The notes under the pieces were generated by a model, which was not told where the DNA came from, ran no database searches, and saw nothing but the letters and a program-made list of their open reading frames with translations. 64,000 bases of DNA from Phycisphaerales bacterium. GTDB taxonomy: Bacteria > Planctomycetota > Phycisphaerae > Phycisphaerales > UBA1924. Shown here piece by piece: positions 1 to 7,935 of the stretch. The DNA lies in NCBI GenBank assembly GCA_020845755.1, contig JADLFE010000033.1, positions 496,001 to 560,000 on the forward strand. The letters run 5' to 3'. Position numbers and translations under genes: made by a program. The stretch's first letter is position 1, and the number at the start of each line of letters is the position of its first letter.

Positions 1-286
1 TGGAGTGGATCGTGCCGACGAAGACCGCGTCGGCACGCGGGCCGAGGAGTTCGACGAGGCGCCCGCGCATCTCGCCGGCGGCCTTCACCGTGAACGTCAC
101 CGCGGCGATCGACGCGGGGTCCTCGCCCAACCCGTCGATGAGATGCGCGACGCGCCGGATGATGACACGCGTCTTTCCCGTGCCAGGCCCGGCGAGCACG
201 ATGAGCGGCCCGACGTCCTCGCCGCTCCCCCATCGCACCGCGCGCCGCTGGTCGTCGTTCAGATCGTTCAGCCACGCCTGCATCAT
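1..286 (-). CDS. UvrD/PcrA-family superfamily 1 helicase, N-terminal fragment
   Basis: About 95 residues are visible before the gene runs off the left edge. The reverse-complement translation begins MMQAWLNDLNDDQRRAV and carries a Walker A motif GPGTGKT about 35 residues in, followed by RVAHLIDG and the AAVTFTVKAAGEMR stretch. This is the normal N-terminal layout of UvrD/PcrA/Rep helicases: Q motif, motif I, then motif Ia (TFT.KAA.EM). The family unwinds DNA with ATP in repair or replication restart. Two consecutive ATG codons (286-284 and 283-281) could start it. Subfamily cannot be decided because the other helicase motifs lie outside the window. Confidence 0.85.
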   Translation of the reverse strand, partial: MMQAWLNDLNDDQRRAVRWGSGEDVGPLIVLAGPGTGKTRVIIRRVAHLIDGLGEDPASIAAVTFTVKAAGEMRGRLVELLGPRADAVFVGTIHS

Positions 287-339
287 GGCGGAAGTGTACG
301 AACCGCACACGGATCGCGTGGCCTTGCGACCATTCCCGC

Positions 340-708
340 TTATTTCCTCGTATCGGGCGACGCTACTCCCGAGCCCCGATCGCCGGCGCGCGCCCCGCCG
401 CCCTCGCTCGGCGTCGTGCCTCTCGCTTCTTCCTTCACCCGCTCGCGCCACACGGGCGCGACCGCGCGCCGGATCGACTCCAGATCGTCGAGTATCGCAT
501 CGTCCTTGGCGGCACGCTTCGGGAGCACAAGCACGACGATCACCAGCATCATGAACAGGATCGCTGTAAGGCCGACCCGTCGAGCGCGCAGCGCCGCGGC
601 CTTGGCGCCGATCGCCTCGTGCACCGCGGGCGGCATGGGCCCGTCATGGGCCGAAGCCAGCGAACGCCCGAGCGCGTCCAGACGATGCTCGAAGTTTCCG
701 TTGCTCAT
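340..708 (-). CDS. Small single-pass membrane protein downstream of an ECF sigma factor
   Basis: This 122-residue protein has a soluble N-terminal stretch of about 40 residues, one clear membrane segment around residues 44-63 (ending VIVVLVLPKR), and a charged, low-complexity tail. It overlaps the end of the ECF sigma gene by 4 bp (ATGA type), so the two are almost certainly co-transcribed and translationally coupled. The position and single TM suggest an anti-sigma-like regulator, but I see no zinc-binding HxxxCxxC motif and no recognisable anti-sigma domain. The function is therefore inferred from context only. Confidence 0.7.
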   Translation of the reverse strand: MSNGNFEHRLDALGRSLASAHDGPMPPAVHEAIGAKAAALRARRVGLTAILFMMLVIVVLVLPKRAAKDDAILDDLESIRRAVAPVWRERVKEEARGTTPSEGGGARAGDRGSGVASPDTRK

Positions 709-1277
709 GACGTCCTCCCCACGCCGGCGCGTGCCGCGCCCACGCGCTCCGACATGATCTGGCGCACTCTCTGCAGCGCCACGCGATACCGCGACGCCAG
801 CGTCTCGCGGTTCTCGTCCAAAACAAGCGATATCTGATCGAACGTCAGGCCCGCCACATGCTTGAGTTGGATCAGGTCGCGTTGATGCTCGTCGAGCGCA
901 TCGATGGCACGGAGCAGATCGTCGTCCGGGCCGGCGGAGGCCGCGACGCCGGGCGTGTCACCGCTCATGATCTCTCTGGTCGCGCCCCGCGAGGTCTTTC
1001 GGAGCATGTCGATCGCATCGCGCCTCACCAAAGTCGTGAGCCACGCGGCGACATCGGCGACCGAATTCACATCCCGCGATGGGAGCCTGAGCACCTTCAG
1101 GAACACGCCCTGCACCACGTCGGGCCCCAGCGACGCGCCCGGCGAGTGGCGGAGCATCGTCGCCGCGAGCGCCGTCAGCCGACCGCCCAGGCGCGACCAA
1201 AGCTCACGCGCCGCGGCCTGATCACCGCGGTGCATGAGCCTGAGCAGGTCCTGGTCGCTCGTCGTGTTCACGTCCAC
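705..1277 (-). CDS. ECF-type RNA polymerase sigma factor
   Basis: This 190-residue protein matches the two-domain ECF sigma layout. Region 2 spans roughly residues 10-95 and includes the DVVQGVFLKVLR and WLTTLVRRDAIDMLRK segments, which contact core polymerase and the -10 element. Region 4 spans roughly 125-180 and contains the helix-turn-helix LTFDQISLVLDENRETLASR. The ECFs of this kind in planctomycetes often control envelope or stress genes, but the target is not visible here. The start is GTG at 1277, with an AAGAAG stretch just upstream; a second GTG two codons later is also possible. It follows the exported protein at 1287-2384 by 9 bp and overlaps the next membrane protein by 4 bp, so all three form one unit. 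Confidence 0.9.
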   Translation of the reverse strand: MDVNTTSDQDLLRLMHRGDQAAARELWSRLGGRLTALAATMLRHSPGASLGPDVVQGVFLKVLRLPSRDVNSVADVAAWLTTLVRRDAIDMLRKTSRGATREIMSGDTPGVAASAGPDDDLLRAIDALDEHQRDLIQLKHVAGLTFDQISLVLDENRETLASRYRVALQRVRQIMSERVGAARAGVGRTS

Positions 1278-1286
1278 CTTCTTGAT

Positions 1287-2384
1287 TCACTTCTTGGCAT
1301 CGGGCTTGCTCATGTTCTTGCGATCGGCGCCCGCCGCGGGCGCGCCGCCCAGGAGCTTGATGGTGTCGTCGATCCCGCTCATGCCCTTGCCCCAGGAGAC
1401 ACGGCACTTGTCGAACGCTGGGCAGAAGATCGAACCAAAGAGCCCGTAGCGACCCGCCGCGACATCGGCGCTCAGCGTCTTGAGCAGCACCTCGCCGTCG
1501 GGCTGATAGAACGCCGCGCCTGCGTCGTCGTAGAACTTGAGCGCCTCGTCGAGTTCCTTGTCCAGCGCGGCCGGCGACATGGCCAGGAGCGCGTCGACCT
1601 TTGTCGCGTCCTCACCTTCCATCGACGTGTACTCGCGGAGTTTGTCGGCCGCATCGGGGCGCCGGATCACGCGCCGGAACCAGTCATCGACAATCATGCG
1701 CTCGGTGGCCAGCGCGTCCTTCATATGGAAGTCGCCGGCGCGAGCCTGGGCGGCGGCCGTGGCAATGATCGCCTGACTCTCGGCATCGAGCCAGCCCTTG
1801 TCCATCAGCAGTTTGACGTCCCCGTTGGTGAGAGCGCTGATCGCAACCCCGACCAGCGAGCCGATCAGGATCTGCTCGCGGCTGACATGATCGCTGATGC
1901 GGTACATGGCGGCGAGGCGCTCCGCCGCCTGGCGCGATTCGCCCTGGCTTGCAAGGCGCCGCGCATCGGCCGAGAGCATGCGTGCGGCCGATCGCATCTT
2001 CCCCAGCGCCGGGAGAAGGGCCTCAAACCCGTCGGTGTAATAGGCTGTCCCCCACGCGCACTCCTTCATCTTCGACGCGCGGATGAACTGCACGAGAGTC
2101 CCCTGTTCATCCTCCAGCGCCTTGGCTGTCTCGGCGTCCGGAATCCAATCGTCGGCGTTGCGGCGCTCGCCCACCAGCGTGGCCGCCTCTCCGAAGGGAG
2201 CGCACATGATGCGGTAGTAGTGCAACGCCGCGTTGGTCTCGTCACGCGGATCAAGCGTCAGGCGTGCAAGCGCCCGCTCTCGCTGCTCTTCCTTGGTGAG
2301 ATCCTGCGCCAGCACGGTTGCCGCGCCGGCAAACATCACGAGCGTCGCGGCCAGGGCAGGGAGGATTCGAGTCTTCGCGGGCAT
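1287..2384 (-). CDS. Exported alpha-helical protein of unknown function
   Basis: A 365-residue protein with a Sec signal peptide: MPAKTRIL, a hydrophobic core, then a likely cleavage after VLA and before QD (about residue 27). The mature part is predicted helical, rich in Ala, Asp and Arg, with three cysteines and no domain I recognise. The ATG at 2384 is preferred over an upstream in-frame start at 2456 because AAAGGA lies 5-6 bases before it and the signal peptide starts there. It is the first gene of a unit ending with the ECF sigma factor, so it may be part of the signal the sigma factor responds to; that is inference. Confidence 0.75.
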   Translation of the reverse strand: MPAKTRILPALAATLVMFAGAATVLAQDLTKEEQRERALARLTLDPRDETNAALHYYRIMCAPFGEAATLVGERRNADDWIPDAETAKALEDEQGTLVQFIRASKMKECAWGTAYYTDGFEALLPALGKMRSAARMLSADARRLASQGESRQAAERLAAMYRISDHVSREQILIGSLVGVAISALTNGDVKLLMDKGWLDAESQAIIATAAAQARAGDFHMKDALATERMIVDDWFRRVIRRPDAADKLREYTSMEGEDATKVDALLAMSPAALDKELDEALKFYDDAGAAFYQPDGEVLLKTLSADVAAGRYGLFGSIFCPAFDKCRVSWGKGMSGIDDTIKLLGGAPAAGADRKNMSKPDAKK

Positions 2385-2468
2385 GATCGTCCTTTCAGGT
2401 TCGCACCACGAGTATCTGATGCGTCTACCCAGAGGACGATGCCAAAGCCGCGGCATGTGAAAGGACCC

Positions 2469-2520
2469 GGAGATTTTCCTGCGGTCGCGAGCGAAAGCCC
2501 CCCGCGACGACGAAATCTCC
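2469..2520. repeat. Nested inverted repeat between a DUF1501 gene and the next operon
   Basis: Outer arms GGAGATTT (2469-2476) and AAATCTCC (2513-2520) enclose inner arms GTCGCG (2484-2489) and CGCGAC (2503-2508). The structure sits 5 bp after the stop of the minus-strand DUF1501 gene, where a terminator is expected. There is no good T-run on either strand, so it could be a weak terminator, an mRNA 3'-end stabiliser or a protein-binding palindrome. Confidence 0.45.
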
Positions 2521-2524
2521 CGCC

Positions 2525-3811
2525 CTAGTGCACCACGACACCCCGCTCAATCACCGAATACCCGGGGAAGACCTCGCCCAGTGTCGCGTTGCCGAGGCGA
2601 TAGCGGACGATCTCTCCCAGCACATCACGGAAGTCGATCGTCGCCGCAAGATCGCGATCGTCATACGGATGGTCCAGCCCCGGCCAGATCGTGTGGACCT
2701 GCCCGCCAATGACCTTCTGCCCCATGACGAGCATGAGCCCGCCGTGACCATGATCCGTTCCAAGCCCTGAGTTGGGCGCGATGCGCCGACCAAACTCACT
2801 CATCGCAACCACAACCACGTTGATGTTGGAACTCTGGATGACGTCCCGGTGAAACGCCTTCAGGCCGCCGGCCAGTGTCTGCATGAGCGTCGCCATGTCG
2901 CCCGCAAAGATCCCCTGCGAGACGTGCGTGTCCCAGCCGTTCAGCTCGATCGAGATCGCTTCCACACCGACCTGCGCCTTGATGAGCGCGGCCGCGCTCT
3001 TGAGCGCGATCGCGAACGGATCAACGCCATAACTCGCGCCGCCCGCGGGGACGTACCCCTTGAAGTTGATCGCTTCGAGCATCGCGATCGTCGCCTGAGT
3101 CTGCGAGGCGATCGAGCGGAGTGGTTCGCTTCCATCGGCGTACAACTCGCCGAGGATCTGCAGGCGTGCGGCCTTGCTGGCCGGGCGCCCGGTAAGCCCC
3201 GCGTTCGTGAGGTCCGCGACGGGAAGCGACTGCGGCCCGCCGGCGAGCGAACGCGGCAGCCCCGGCGTGATCGACATCGCCCGCAGCACCGCGTCGCCCT
3301 TCATGGGCGGACTCGTGAGCAGGTGACGCGCCAGCCAGCCTGTCGCCAGCGTCATGTCGGATGGCTTGCCAACCTCCAGGTAGCGCTGCGCATCGAAGTG
3401 CGAACGCGAGGGATCGGGCGAGCCGCACGCGTGCACGATCGCCAGTTTGCCCGCGTTGTAGGCTTCCAGCAGCGGGACCATCGCCGGCGGAAGACCGAAG
3501 TAACCGTCCAGATCGGTGGCGGCATTGAGGCCGGCGCCGGGCATGGGCACCGCCAGCACGCCGCGGAGCGGGAGGTACCACGGATCGGCCCAGGGCACAC
3601 ACATTGTGAGCGCGTCGGCCCCGCCTCGGAGAACGACCGAGACGATCACGTCGCGCCCGGCACGATGGTCGTCCGCGAACGCAACGCGTGGAAGCCACGC
3701 CGGCGCACTCGCGAGCGCCGCCGACATCGCGCCCAGAAACCCGCGCCGCGAAAGCCCGCGATACTCCTCGCACCCGCACCCGCCACGCTGGTTCACTGGA
3801 CTCTCTTCCAC
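2525..3811 (-). CDS. DUF1501 family exported protein
   Basis: A 428-residue protein of the DUF1501 family, which in planctomycetes is usually paired with DUF1800 proteins. It starts with a Tat-type signal: SRRGFLGAMSAALAS at residues 21-35, followed by a hydrophobic stretch ending around AFADD. Family hallmarks visible are LRGGADALTM near the start, ELNGWDTHVSQG around residue 290 and TDHGHGGLMLVMG around residue 350; the fold is related to alkaline-phosphatase/sulfatase-like hydrolases. Molecular function is not established. The likely start is GTG at 3811 with AAGGAG about 8 bases upstream. It lies 62 bp downstream of the DUF1800 gene on the same strand. Confidence 0.9.
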   Translation of the reverse strand: MEESPVNQRGGCGCEEYRGLSRRGFLGAMSAALASAPAWLPRVAFADDHRAGRDVIVSVVLRGGADALTMCVPWADPWYLPLRGVLAVPMPGAGLNAATDLDGYFGLPPAMVPLLEAYNAGKLAIVHACGSPDPSRSHFDAQRYLEVGKPSDMTLATGWLARHLLTSPPMKGDAVLRAMSITPGLPRSLAGGPQSLPVADLTNAGLTGRPASKAARLQILGELYADGSEPLRSIASQTQATIAMLEAINFKGYVPAGGASYGVDPFAIALKSAAALIKAQVGVEAISIELNGWDTHVSQGIFAGDMATLMQTLAGGLKAFHRDVIQSSNINVVVVAMSEFGRRIAPNSGLGTDHGHGGLMLVMGQKVIGGQVHTIWPGLDHPYDDRDLAATIDFRDVLGEIVRYRLGNATLGEVFPGYSVIERGVVVH

Positions 3812-3873
3812 TCGGGGCTCCTTCGAAGCGGCATCACCATCGGGCCTTCGGACTCCGTGTCCTCGTCATTTCC

Positions 3874-5295
3874 TCAGAACCACTGGTACTCCGCCGATGA
3901 GATCGCCAGCCCGATCGCCTCGGCCATCACACCGGTCGTTGGGTGATTCGTCCGCAGGTAATCTTCCAGAAGCACGCGCGTCATCATGGGCATGGCGCCG
4001 CCGAAGACGATCGAATCGATGCGATCCACGATCTGTTCGATGTTCCGCGCACCGAACATGAGACGCTCCACGTCGACCTCGACGCCCGTCATCTCCTTGT
4101 ACATCAGCGATGCAGCGAATCGCCATCGCCACAAGAGCGCCCCGGCCCAATACGACGTGCGGTCAGGGTACCCGTCGGGCGTTTCCCATTTGAACGGCAT
4201 GTGACCACCCTGGGCGAGCCTCATCCGAAACTGCCCGGCGTGAGGCATCGAGGCCTCCAGCGCCCGCGCCACGCCGACCGCGAAGTGGAACGGGCGCTTG
4301 TACTTCGGCTGGGCGTAGGCAAGACTCCGGTCCGACAGCGCCTCGCGCACCACCGCGCGGATGTCACCCCCCGTCGCCGTGAACACGCGCGCGAGCCGGT
4401 CGATCAGGGCCTCCCCGGGCGTGGGGGTCACGAACTGCCGCGCGATGCGGGCGGAGACGTGCCGCGCCGTCGATGGGTGAGACGCCAGGATGTCGAGCAC
4501 CGTTTCCCCATCGCGGATCCCACCGCCCGCCGCGATCATGTGCCCGAGCACGATCTTCACCCCGTCGTCGTGCAACGCCGGATCGAACTTGAACGTCAGC
4601 GCCTGATTGCCGGCATTGGAAAGGTAGTTGGTCCAGCCCGTGAAGCACCGCGCAACCTCGCGCACGTCCTGTTCCGTGTAGGGTCCGACGCCCGTCGTGT
4701 GCAGTTCCATCACCTCGCGCGCGTAGTTCTCGTTCGGCGCCACCGCGACGTTCTTCGCGTTGTCGAGGTAGATCACCATCGCCGCGCTCCGCGCCGAAGC
4801 GCCGAGCAGATCGCGGAACTTGCCCATCGCGTGGGCGCGGATCACCTCGCGCTCGTCGACCGCGCGCGTCCAGGCCATGGTCAGCCCGCTGGAAGTGATG
4901 TTGAAGTGGTCGTTCCACATCTCGACCACGCGCTCATACAACTGCCGCGGGCTTCTGATCGCGCGCACGATCGCGACCTCCGCGTGTCCGATGTCAACCT
5001 CCTCGATCCAGCCCGCGACCATCTCCGCAGCCGACATGTTCAGCCACGGATAACGCGAGAGCAGTTCGCCCTCGAGCTCCGAAACATCGATCGACTCATA
5101 CGCCAGTTGCCACTCGATGTACGCGTCGCGCCCCAACGCCGCCATCTTCGCGCGGTCCTGGTATGTCGCGCCGAACGTCGTGCGCTGGAGCACCCTCATA
5201 TCCGGGACGATCTCTGTGCCTTCAAGCCGCAACGGGGTCGCGGGCGGAAACGTACTCACATCTCTCCCGGCGCGGCCGTGCGCCGGCTCCCACAT
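3874..5295 (-). CDS. DUF1800 family protein
   Basis: A protein of about 473 residues from the chosen ATG at 5295. DUF1800 signatures are plain: LQRTTFGATYQDRAKMAALG near the N-terminus, NYAREVMELHTTGVGPYTEQ followed by DVREVARCFTGW in the middle, and WETPDGYPDRTSYW near the C-terminus. The family is usually exported and works with DUF1501 partners; its activity is unknown. The start at 5295 is preceded by GAAGG; the frame stays open upstream to 5535 but that part is arginine-rich and does not look coding. From 5295 there is no signal peptide, which is odd for this family; see the possible frameshifted leader at 5256-5450. Confidence 0.88.
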   Translation of the reverse strand: MWEPAHGRAGRDVSTFPPATPLRLEGTEIVPDMRVLQRTTFGATYQDRAKMAALGRDAYIEWQLAYESIDVSELEGELLSRYPWLNMSAAEMVAGWIEEVDIGHAEVAIVRAIRSPRQLYERVVEMWNDHFNITSSGLTMAWTRAVDEREVIRAHAMGKFRDLLGASARSAAMVIYLDNAKNVAVAPNENYAREVMELHTTGVGPYTEQDVREVARCFTGWTNYLSNAGNQALTFKFDPALHDDGVKIVLGHMIAAGGGIRDGETVLDILASHPSTARHVSARIARQFVTPTPGEALIDRLARVFTATGGDIRAVVREALSDRSLAYAQPKYKRPFHFAVGVARALEASMPHAGQFRMRLAQGGHMPFKWETPDGYPDRTSYWAGALLWRWRFAASLMYKEMTGVEVDVERLMFGARNIEQIVDRIDSIVFGGAMPMMTRVLLEDYLRTNHPTTGVMAEAIGLAISSAEYQWF

Positions 5296-5450
5296 GAACC
5301 CGCGGCCTTCGCCGCGATATGCACCGGGAGTTGCGCGCGACTCCCCTCCGCGCCAGCCACGACGCTCCACGCGAGCGACCAACCTATCAGCACCCCGCCG
5401 ACTGTCAATCCGATTCCGATCGGGGTAAACCCTCGTGACGCCTCGCACAC
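5256..5450 (-). other. Possible frameshifted signal/TM leader of the DUF1800 gene
   Basis: A 64-codon reading frame overlaps the start of the DUF1800 gene in a different frame. It encodes MCEASRGF followed by the hydrophobic run GIGLTVGGVLIGWSLAWSV, a credible signal anchor. Joining it to the DUF1800 frame would need one frame change between about 5256 and 5330. It could be a missing export leader (a real frameshift or assembly error) or chance. The rest of 5296-5597, apart from the terminator at 5535-5565, shows nothing recognisable. Confidence 0.3.
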
Positions 5451-5534
5451 CGCGTGCCGTGTTCATCCCGAGCATGATCCGGCAATCTGGGGAACCCACG
5501 CAGAATGGGCGACCGCGTCGACGGACCGCATACA

Positions 5535-5565
5535 CAAAAAAACGCGTGCGATCTCGCGCACGCGT
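5535..5565 (-). terminator. Rho-independent terminator of the DegT-family aminotransferase gene
   Basis: On the minus strand a 9-bp stem ACGCGTGCG / CGCACGCGT with a 6-base loop (5542-5565) is followed directly by a T-run (the A-run at 5535-5542 on the plus strand). It lies about 30 bp past the aminotransferase stop and does not serve any plus-strand gene. Confidence 0.85.
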
Positions 5566-5597
5566 GGTGGATCACCTCATTCTTCGAATTCGCCGCC

Positions 5598-6785
5598 TCA
5601 GCCGCGGTATGCGTTCGCAACCTTGGTCAACGCCGCCTCGACAATGCGGAAGTGCTCGTCGGTCAGGTCGTGGTGCATCGGAAGCGCCAGCACCTGCGTC
5701 GACAGCGTGTCCGACACCGGGCAGTCCTTCCGATCCCACTTGGCCAGCGCCGGCTGCTTGGGGAGCGGCCTTGGATAGTGCACCGCCGTCGGCACGCCCT
5801 CAGCACCCAGCGCCTTGCAGAACTCGTCGCGCGTGCACGAGAACTTCGACGGGTCCATCTTGATCACATACAGATGGAACACCGCCTCGCCGCCCGGCGT
5901 CGTCCTGGGCGCCGTCAGCCCGGGGATCTTCGCGATGATCTGGTCGTAGCGCGACGCATTGGCCTGACGCTGCTTGGTCTGGGCGGGCAGGCGGTCGAGC
6001 TTGCTGCAGCCGATCGCGCCCGTGATGTCGTTCATGCGGTAGTTGTAACCGACCGACTCGTGCAGGTACTTGTCGGTCTCGCCGTGCGAACGCAGCAACT
6101 TGATCTTTCGGGCCAGCGCGTCGTCGTTGCACGAGATCGAGCCGCCCTCGCCCGTCCCCAGATTCTTGGTCGCGTAGAACGAATACGTCACCGCGTCGCC
6201 GAACGCGCCGATCCCCTTGCCCCTCCACGTCGCAAGATGCGACTGGGCCGCGTCGTACACAACCTTCAGGTTGTGCTTGGCGGCCAGCGCCTGCACAGCG
6301 TCGATATCCACCGGGCAGCCATACAGGTGCGTTGCCGCGATCCCGCGCGTCTTGGGCGTGATCTTCCTGGCGGCGTCCGCCACGTCGATCTGGAATGTGT
6401 CGGGGTTCGCGTCCACAAACACCGGCACGCACCCGCGAGCAACAATCATGCTCACCGTTGCGATATACGACCACGCGGGAACCAGCACCTCGTCGCCCGG
6501 CGCAAACAGCGGCTCATAGGCCAACTGCAGGGCGCACGTGCCGTTGGCGCACGTCATCATGTGCTTCGAGCCCGACATCTGACCGAAGCGCTGCTCGAGT
6601 TCTTCGCACTTCTTGGCGGCCCGGAGCATGCCGCTCTTGAGCACCCCCAGGGCCTGATCGATGTCGCCCTGGGCCAGCCCGGTCGACATGAACGGGACGG
6701 GGGTCTTGGAAACCGGGGTGCCCCCCGCGACAGCCAGCGACGACACTTCCGGAACCGCACGACCAGGGGCGACGGCTTGAGTCAC
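5598..6785 (-). CDS. DegT/DnrJ/EryC1/StrS-family PLP-dependent sugar aminotransferase
   Basis: A 395-residue fold-type I PLP enzyme of the DegT/DnrJ/EryC1/StrS group, which transfers an amino group to nucleotide-linked keto-sugars for cell-surface glycans or natural products. The Schiff-base lysine is K207 in YSFYATKNLGTGEGG, and the pyridine-binding aspartate is D178 in VVYDAAQSH. The ANGTCALQLAY segment around residue 80 is the usual phosphate-binding region. Length is normal for the family. The start is GTG at 6785 with GGAGGA about 7 bases upstream. It stands alone, with a terminator after it and a divergent neighbour before it; no sugar dehydratase or glycosyltransferase is adjacent, so the substrate is unknown. 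Confidence 0.93.
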   Translation of the reverse strand: MTQAVAPGRAVPEVSSLAVAGGTPVSKTPVPFMSTGLAQGDIDQALGVLKSGMLRAAKKCEELEQRFGQMSGSKHMMTCANGTCALQLAYEPLFAPGDEVLVPAWSYIATVSMIVARGCVPVFVDANPDTFQIDVADAARKITPKTRGIAATHLYGCPVDIDAVQALAAKHNLKVVYDAAQSHLATWRGKGIGAFGDAVTYSFYATKNLGTGEGGSISCNDDALARKIKLLRSHGETDKYLHESVGYNYRMNDITGAIGCSKLDRLPAQTKQRQANASRYDQIIAKIPGLTAPRTTPGGEAVFHLYVIKMDPSKFSCTRDEFCKALGAEGVPTAVHYPRPLPKQPALAKWDRKDCPVSDTLSTQVLALPMHHDLTDEHFRIVEAALTKVANAYRG

Positions 6786-6936
6786 GATTCATCCTCCAAG
6801 GGGCCGGGATTCCCCGCCAAACGGGCGGGCTCGCCGGGTTTCAACCATAGCGCGCGAGCGATCATCCGATCGTTCGGTCTTTGGCCGGATTCTCACATAC
6901 ATCCATTGTTCAACGGAACTTTGGGCAAGTTCGACG

Positions 6937-7935
6937 ATGTATAGTCCTGCCATGACCTGCACAACCTGCGTGCGGGGGCTCGATCGTTGGGTGGCGATCG
7001 CGGCGGTCACATGCGCCGCCGTGTCGCCCGCCTCGGTCCCCTCGCGGAACCAATCTGATGTTTCCCAGACCCAGCAGCCCGCGGCGCATGCCGCCGCCCA
7101 GCCCGCCACCCAGCCGAGCGGCCCGAGTGATCGCGACTTCAAGACCTTCGACGGTATCAAGGCCGTCACACGCCCCAGCCGCGACGCCATCATGGGCTTC
7201 TCCGCCTCCACGCGCGTGATGGAACTCCTCGTCGCCGGCGGGCAATCCGTCACCAAAGGCCAACTCTTGATCCGCGGCGACGACGCCGAAGACGTGATCG
7301 TCGTCAAACTCCAGGAACTCCGCTCGGGCACCGACCTGCCCGTGCAGAAGGCCAAAAAGGCCGCGGAACTCGCGAAACTTGAGTACGAGCGTTACAAAGA
7401 GGCCCAGGCCAAGGGGAGCGCGTCGCCAACCGAAGTCGATCGTGCCCGCGTGAGTTGGGAGGGCGCCGAGATCGACGTCGGTCAGGCCGAAGTCACCCAA
7501 CAGCAGGAAGTCACGCAGGTCGATCGCCTCAAGGCCCGCGTCGACAAACTGCGCATCGTCGCGCCGTTCAGTGGCATGGTGGATCAGATCTCCGTGGATG
7601 TCGGGCAGACCGTCTCAGAGAGCGACAAGATCGTCCGCGTCGTCAACGTCGACCCCTTGTGGATCGACGTGCCCGTGCCGACCGGCAACACGCTCGACCT
7701 GCAGAGCGACAGCAAATGCTGGGTGCTCATGGACCTTCCTGGCCAGACGAACGTCAGGCAAGGCAAGGTGATCGAGGTGAGCGCCGTCGCCGACGCCGCC
7801 AGCGGCACTCGTCGTGTCCGCGTCGCCCTGCCCAACCCGAGCAAAACCGTCGCGGGCGTGACGGCCTACGTCCGCTTCAGCGAACCCACCGAAGCCTGGT
7901 CCAAGAAAGTTGCCGAGGGCGGAGCAAGCAAGTGA
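6937..7935 (+). CDS. HlyD-family periplasmic adaptor protein (first of a three-adaptor cluster)
   Basis: A 332-residue membrane-fusion-type protein. An N-terminal signal/anchor covers about residues 10-35 (WVAIAAVTCAAVSPAS), followed by a Gln/Pro/Ala-rich linker. A split lipoyl (barrel-sandwich) domain begins near residue 84 (VMELLVAGGQSVTKGQLL) and resumes at RIVAPFSGMVDQISVDVGQ near 207, separated by an alpha-hairpin rich in Lys, Glu and Ala (about 136-205). A beta-barrel follows. Adaptors of this family bridge an inner-membrane transporter to the outer membrane. No RND or ABC pump is next to it. ATG at 6937 or 6952 may be the start; neither has a good ribosome site. Its stop overlaps the next gene's GTG by 4 bp. 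Confidence 0.85.
   Translation: MYSPAMTCTTCVRGLDRWVAIAAVTCAAVSPASVPSRNQSDVSQTQQPAAHAAAQPATQPSGPSDRDFKTFDGIKAVTRPSRDAIMGFSASTRVMELLVAGGQSVTKGQLLIRGDDAEDVIVVKLQELRSGTDLPVQKAKKAAELAKLEYERYKEAQAKGSASPTEVDRARVSWEGAEIDVGQAEVTQQQEVTQVDRLKARVDKLRIVAPFSGMVDQISVDVGQTVSESDKIVRVVNVDPLWIDVPVPTGNTLDLQSDSKCWVLMDLPGQTNVRQGKVIEVSAVADAASGTRRVRVALPNPSKTVAGVTAYVRFSEPTEAWSKKVAEGGASK

Noticed and set aside
858-2528. 556-codon plus-strand frame across the sigma factor and exported protein
   Set aside because: It spans two convincing minus-strand genes and has the Arg/His-rich composition of a shadow.
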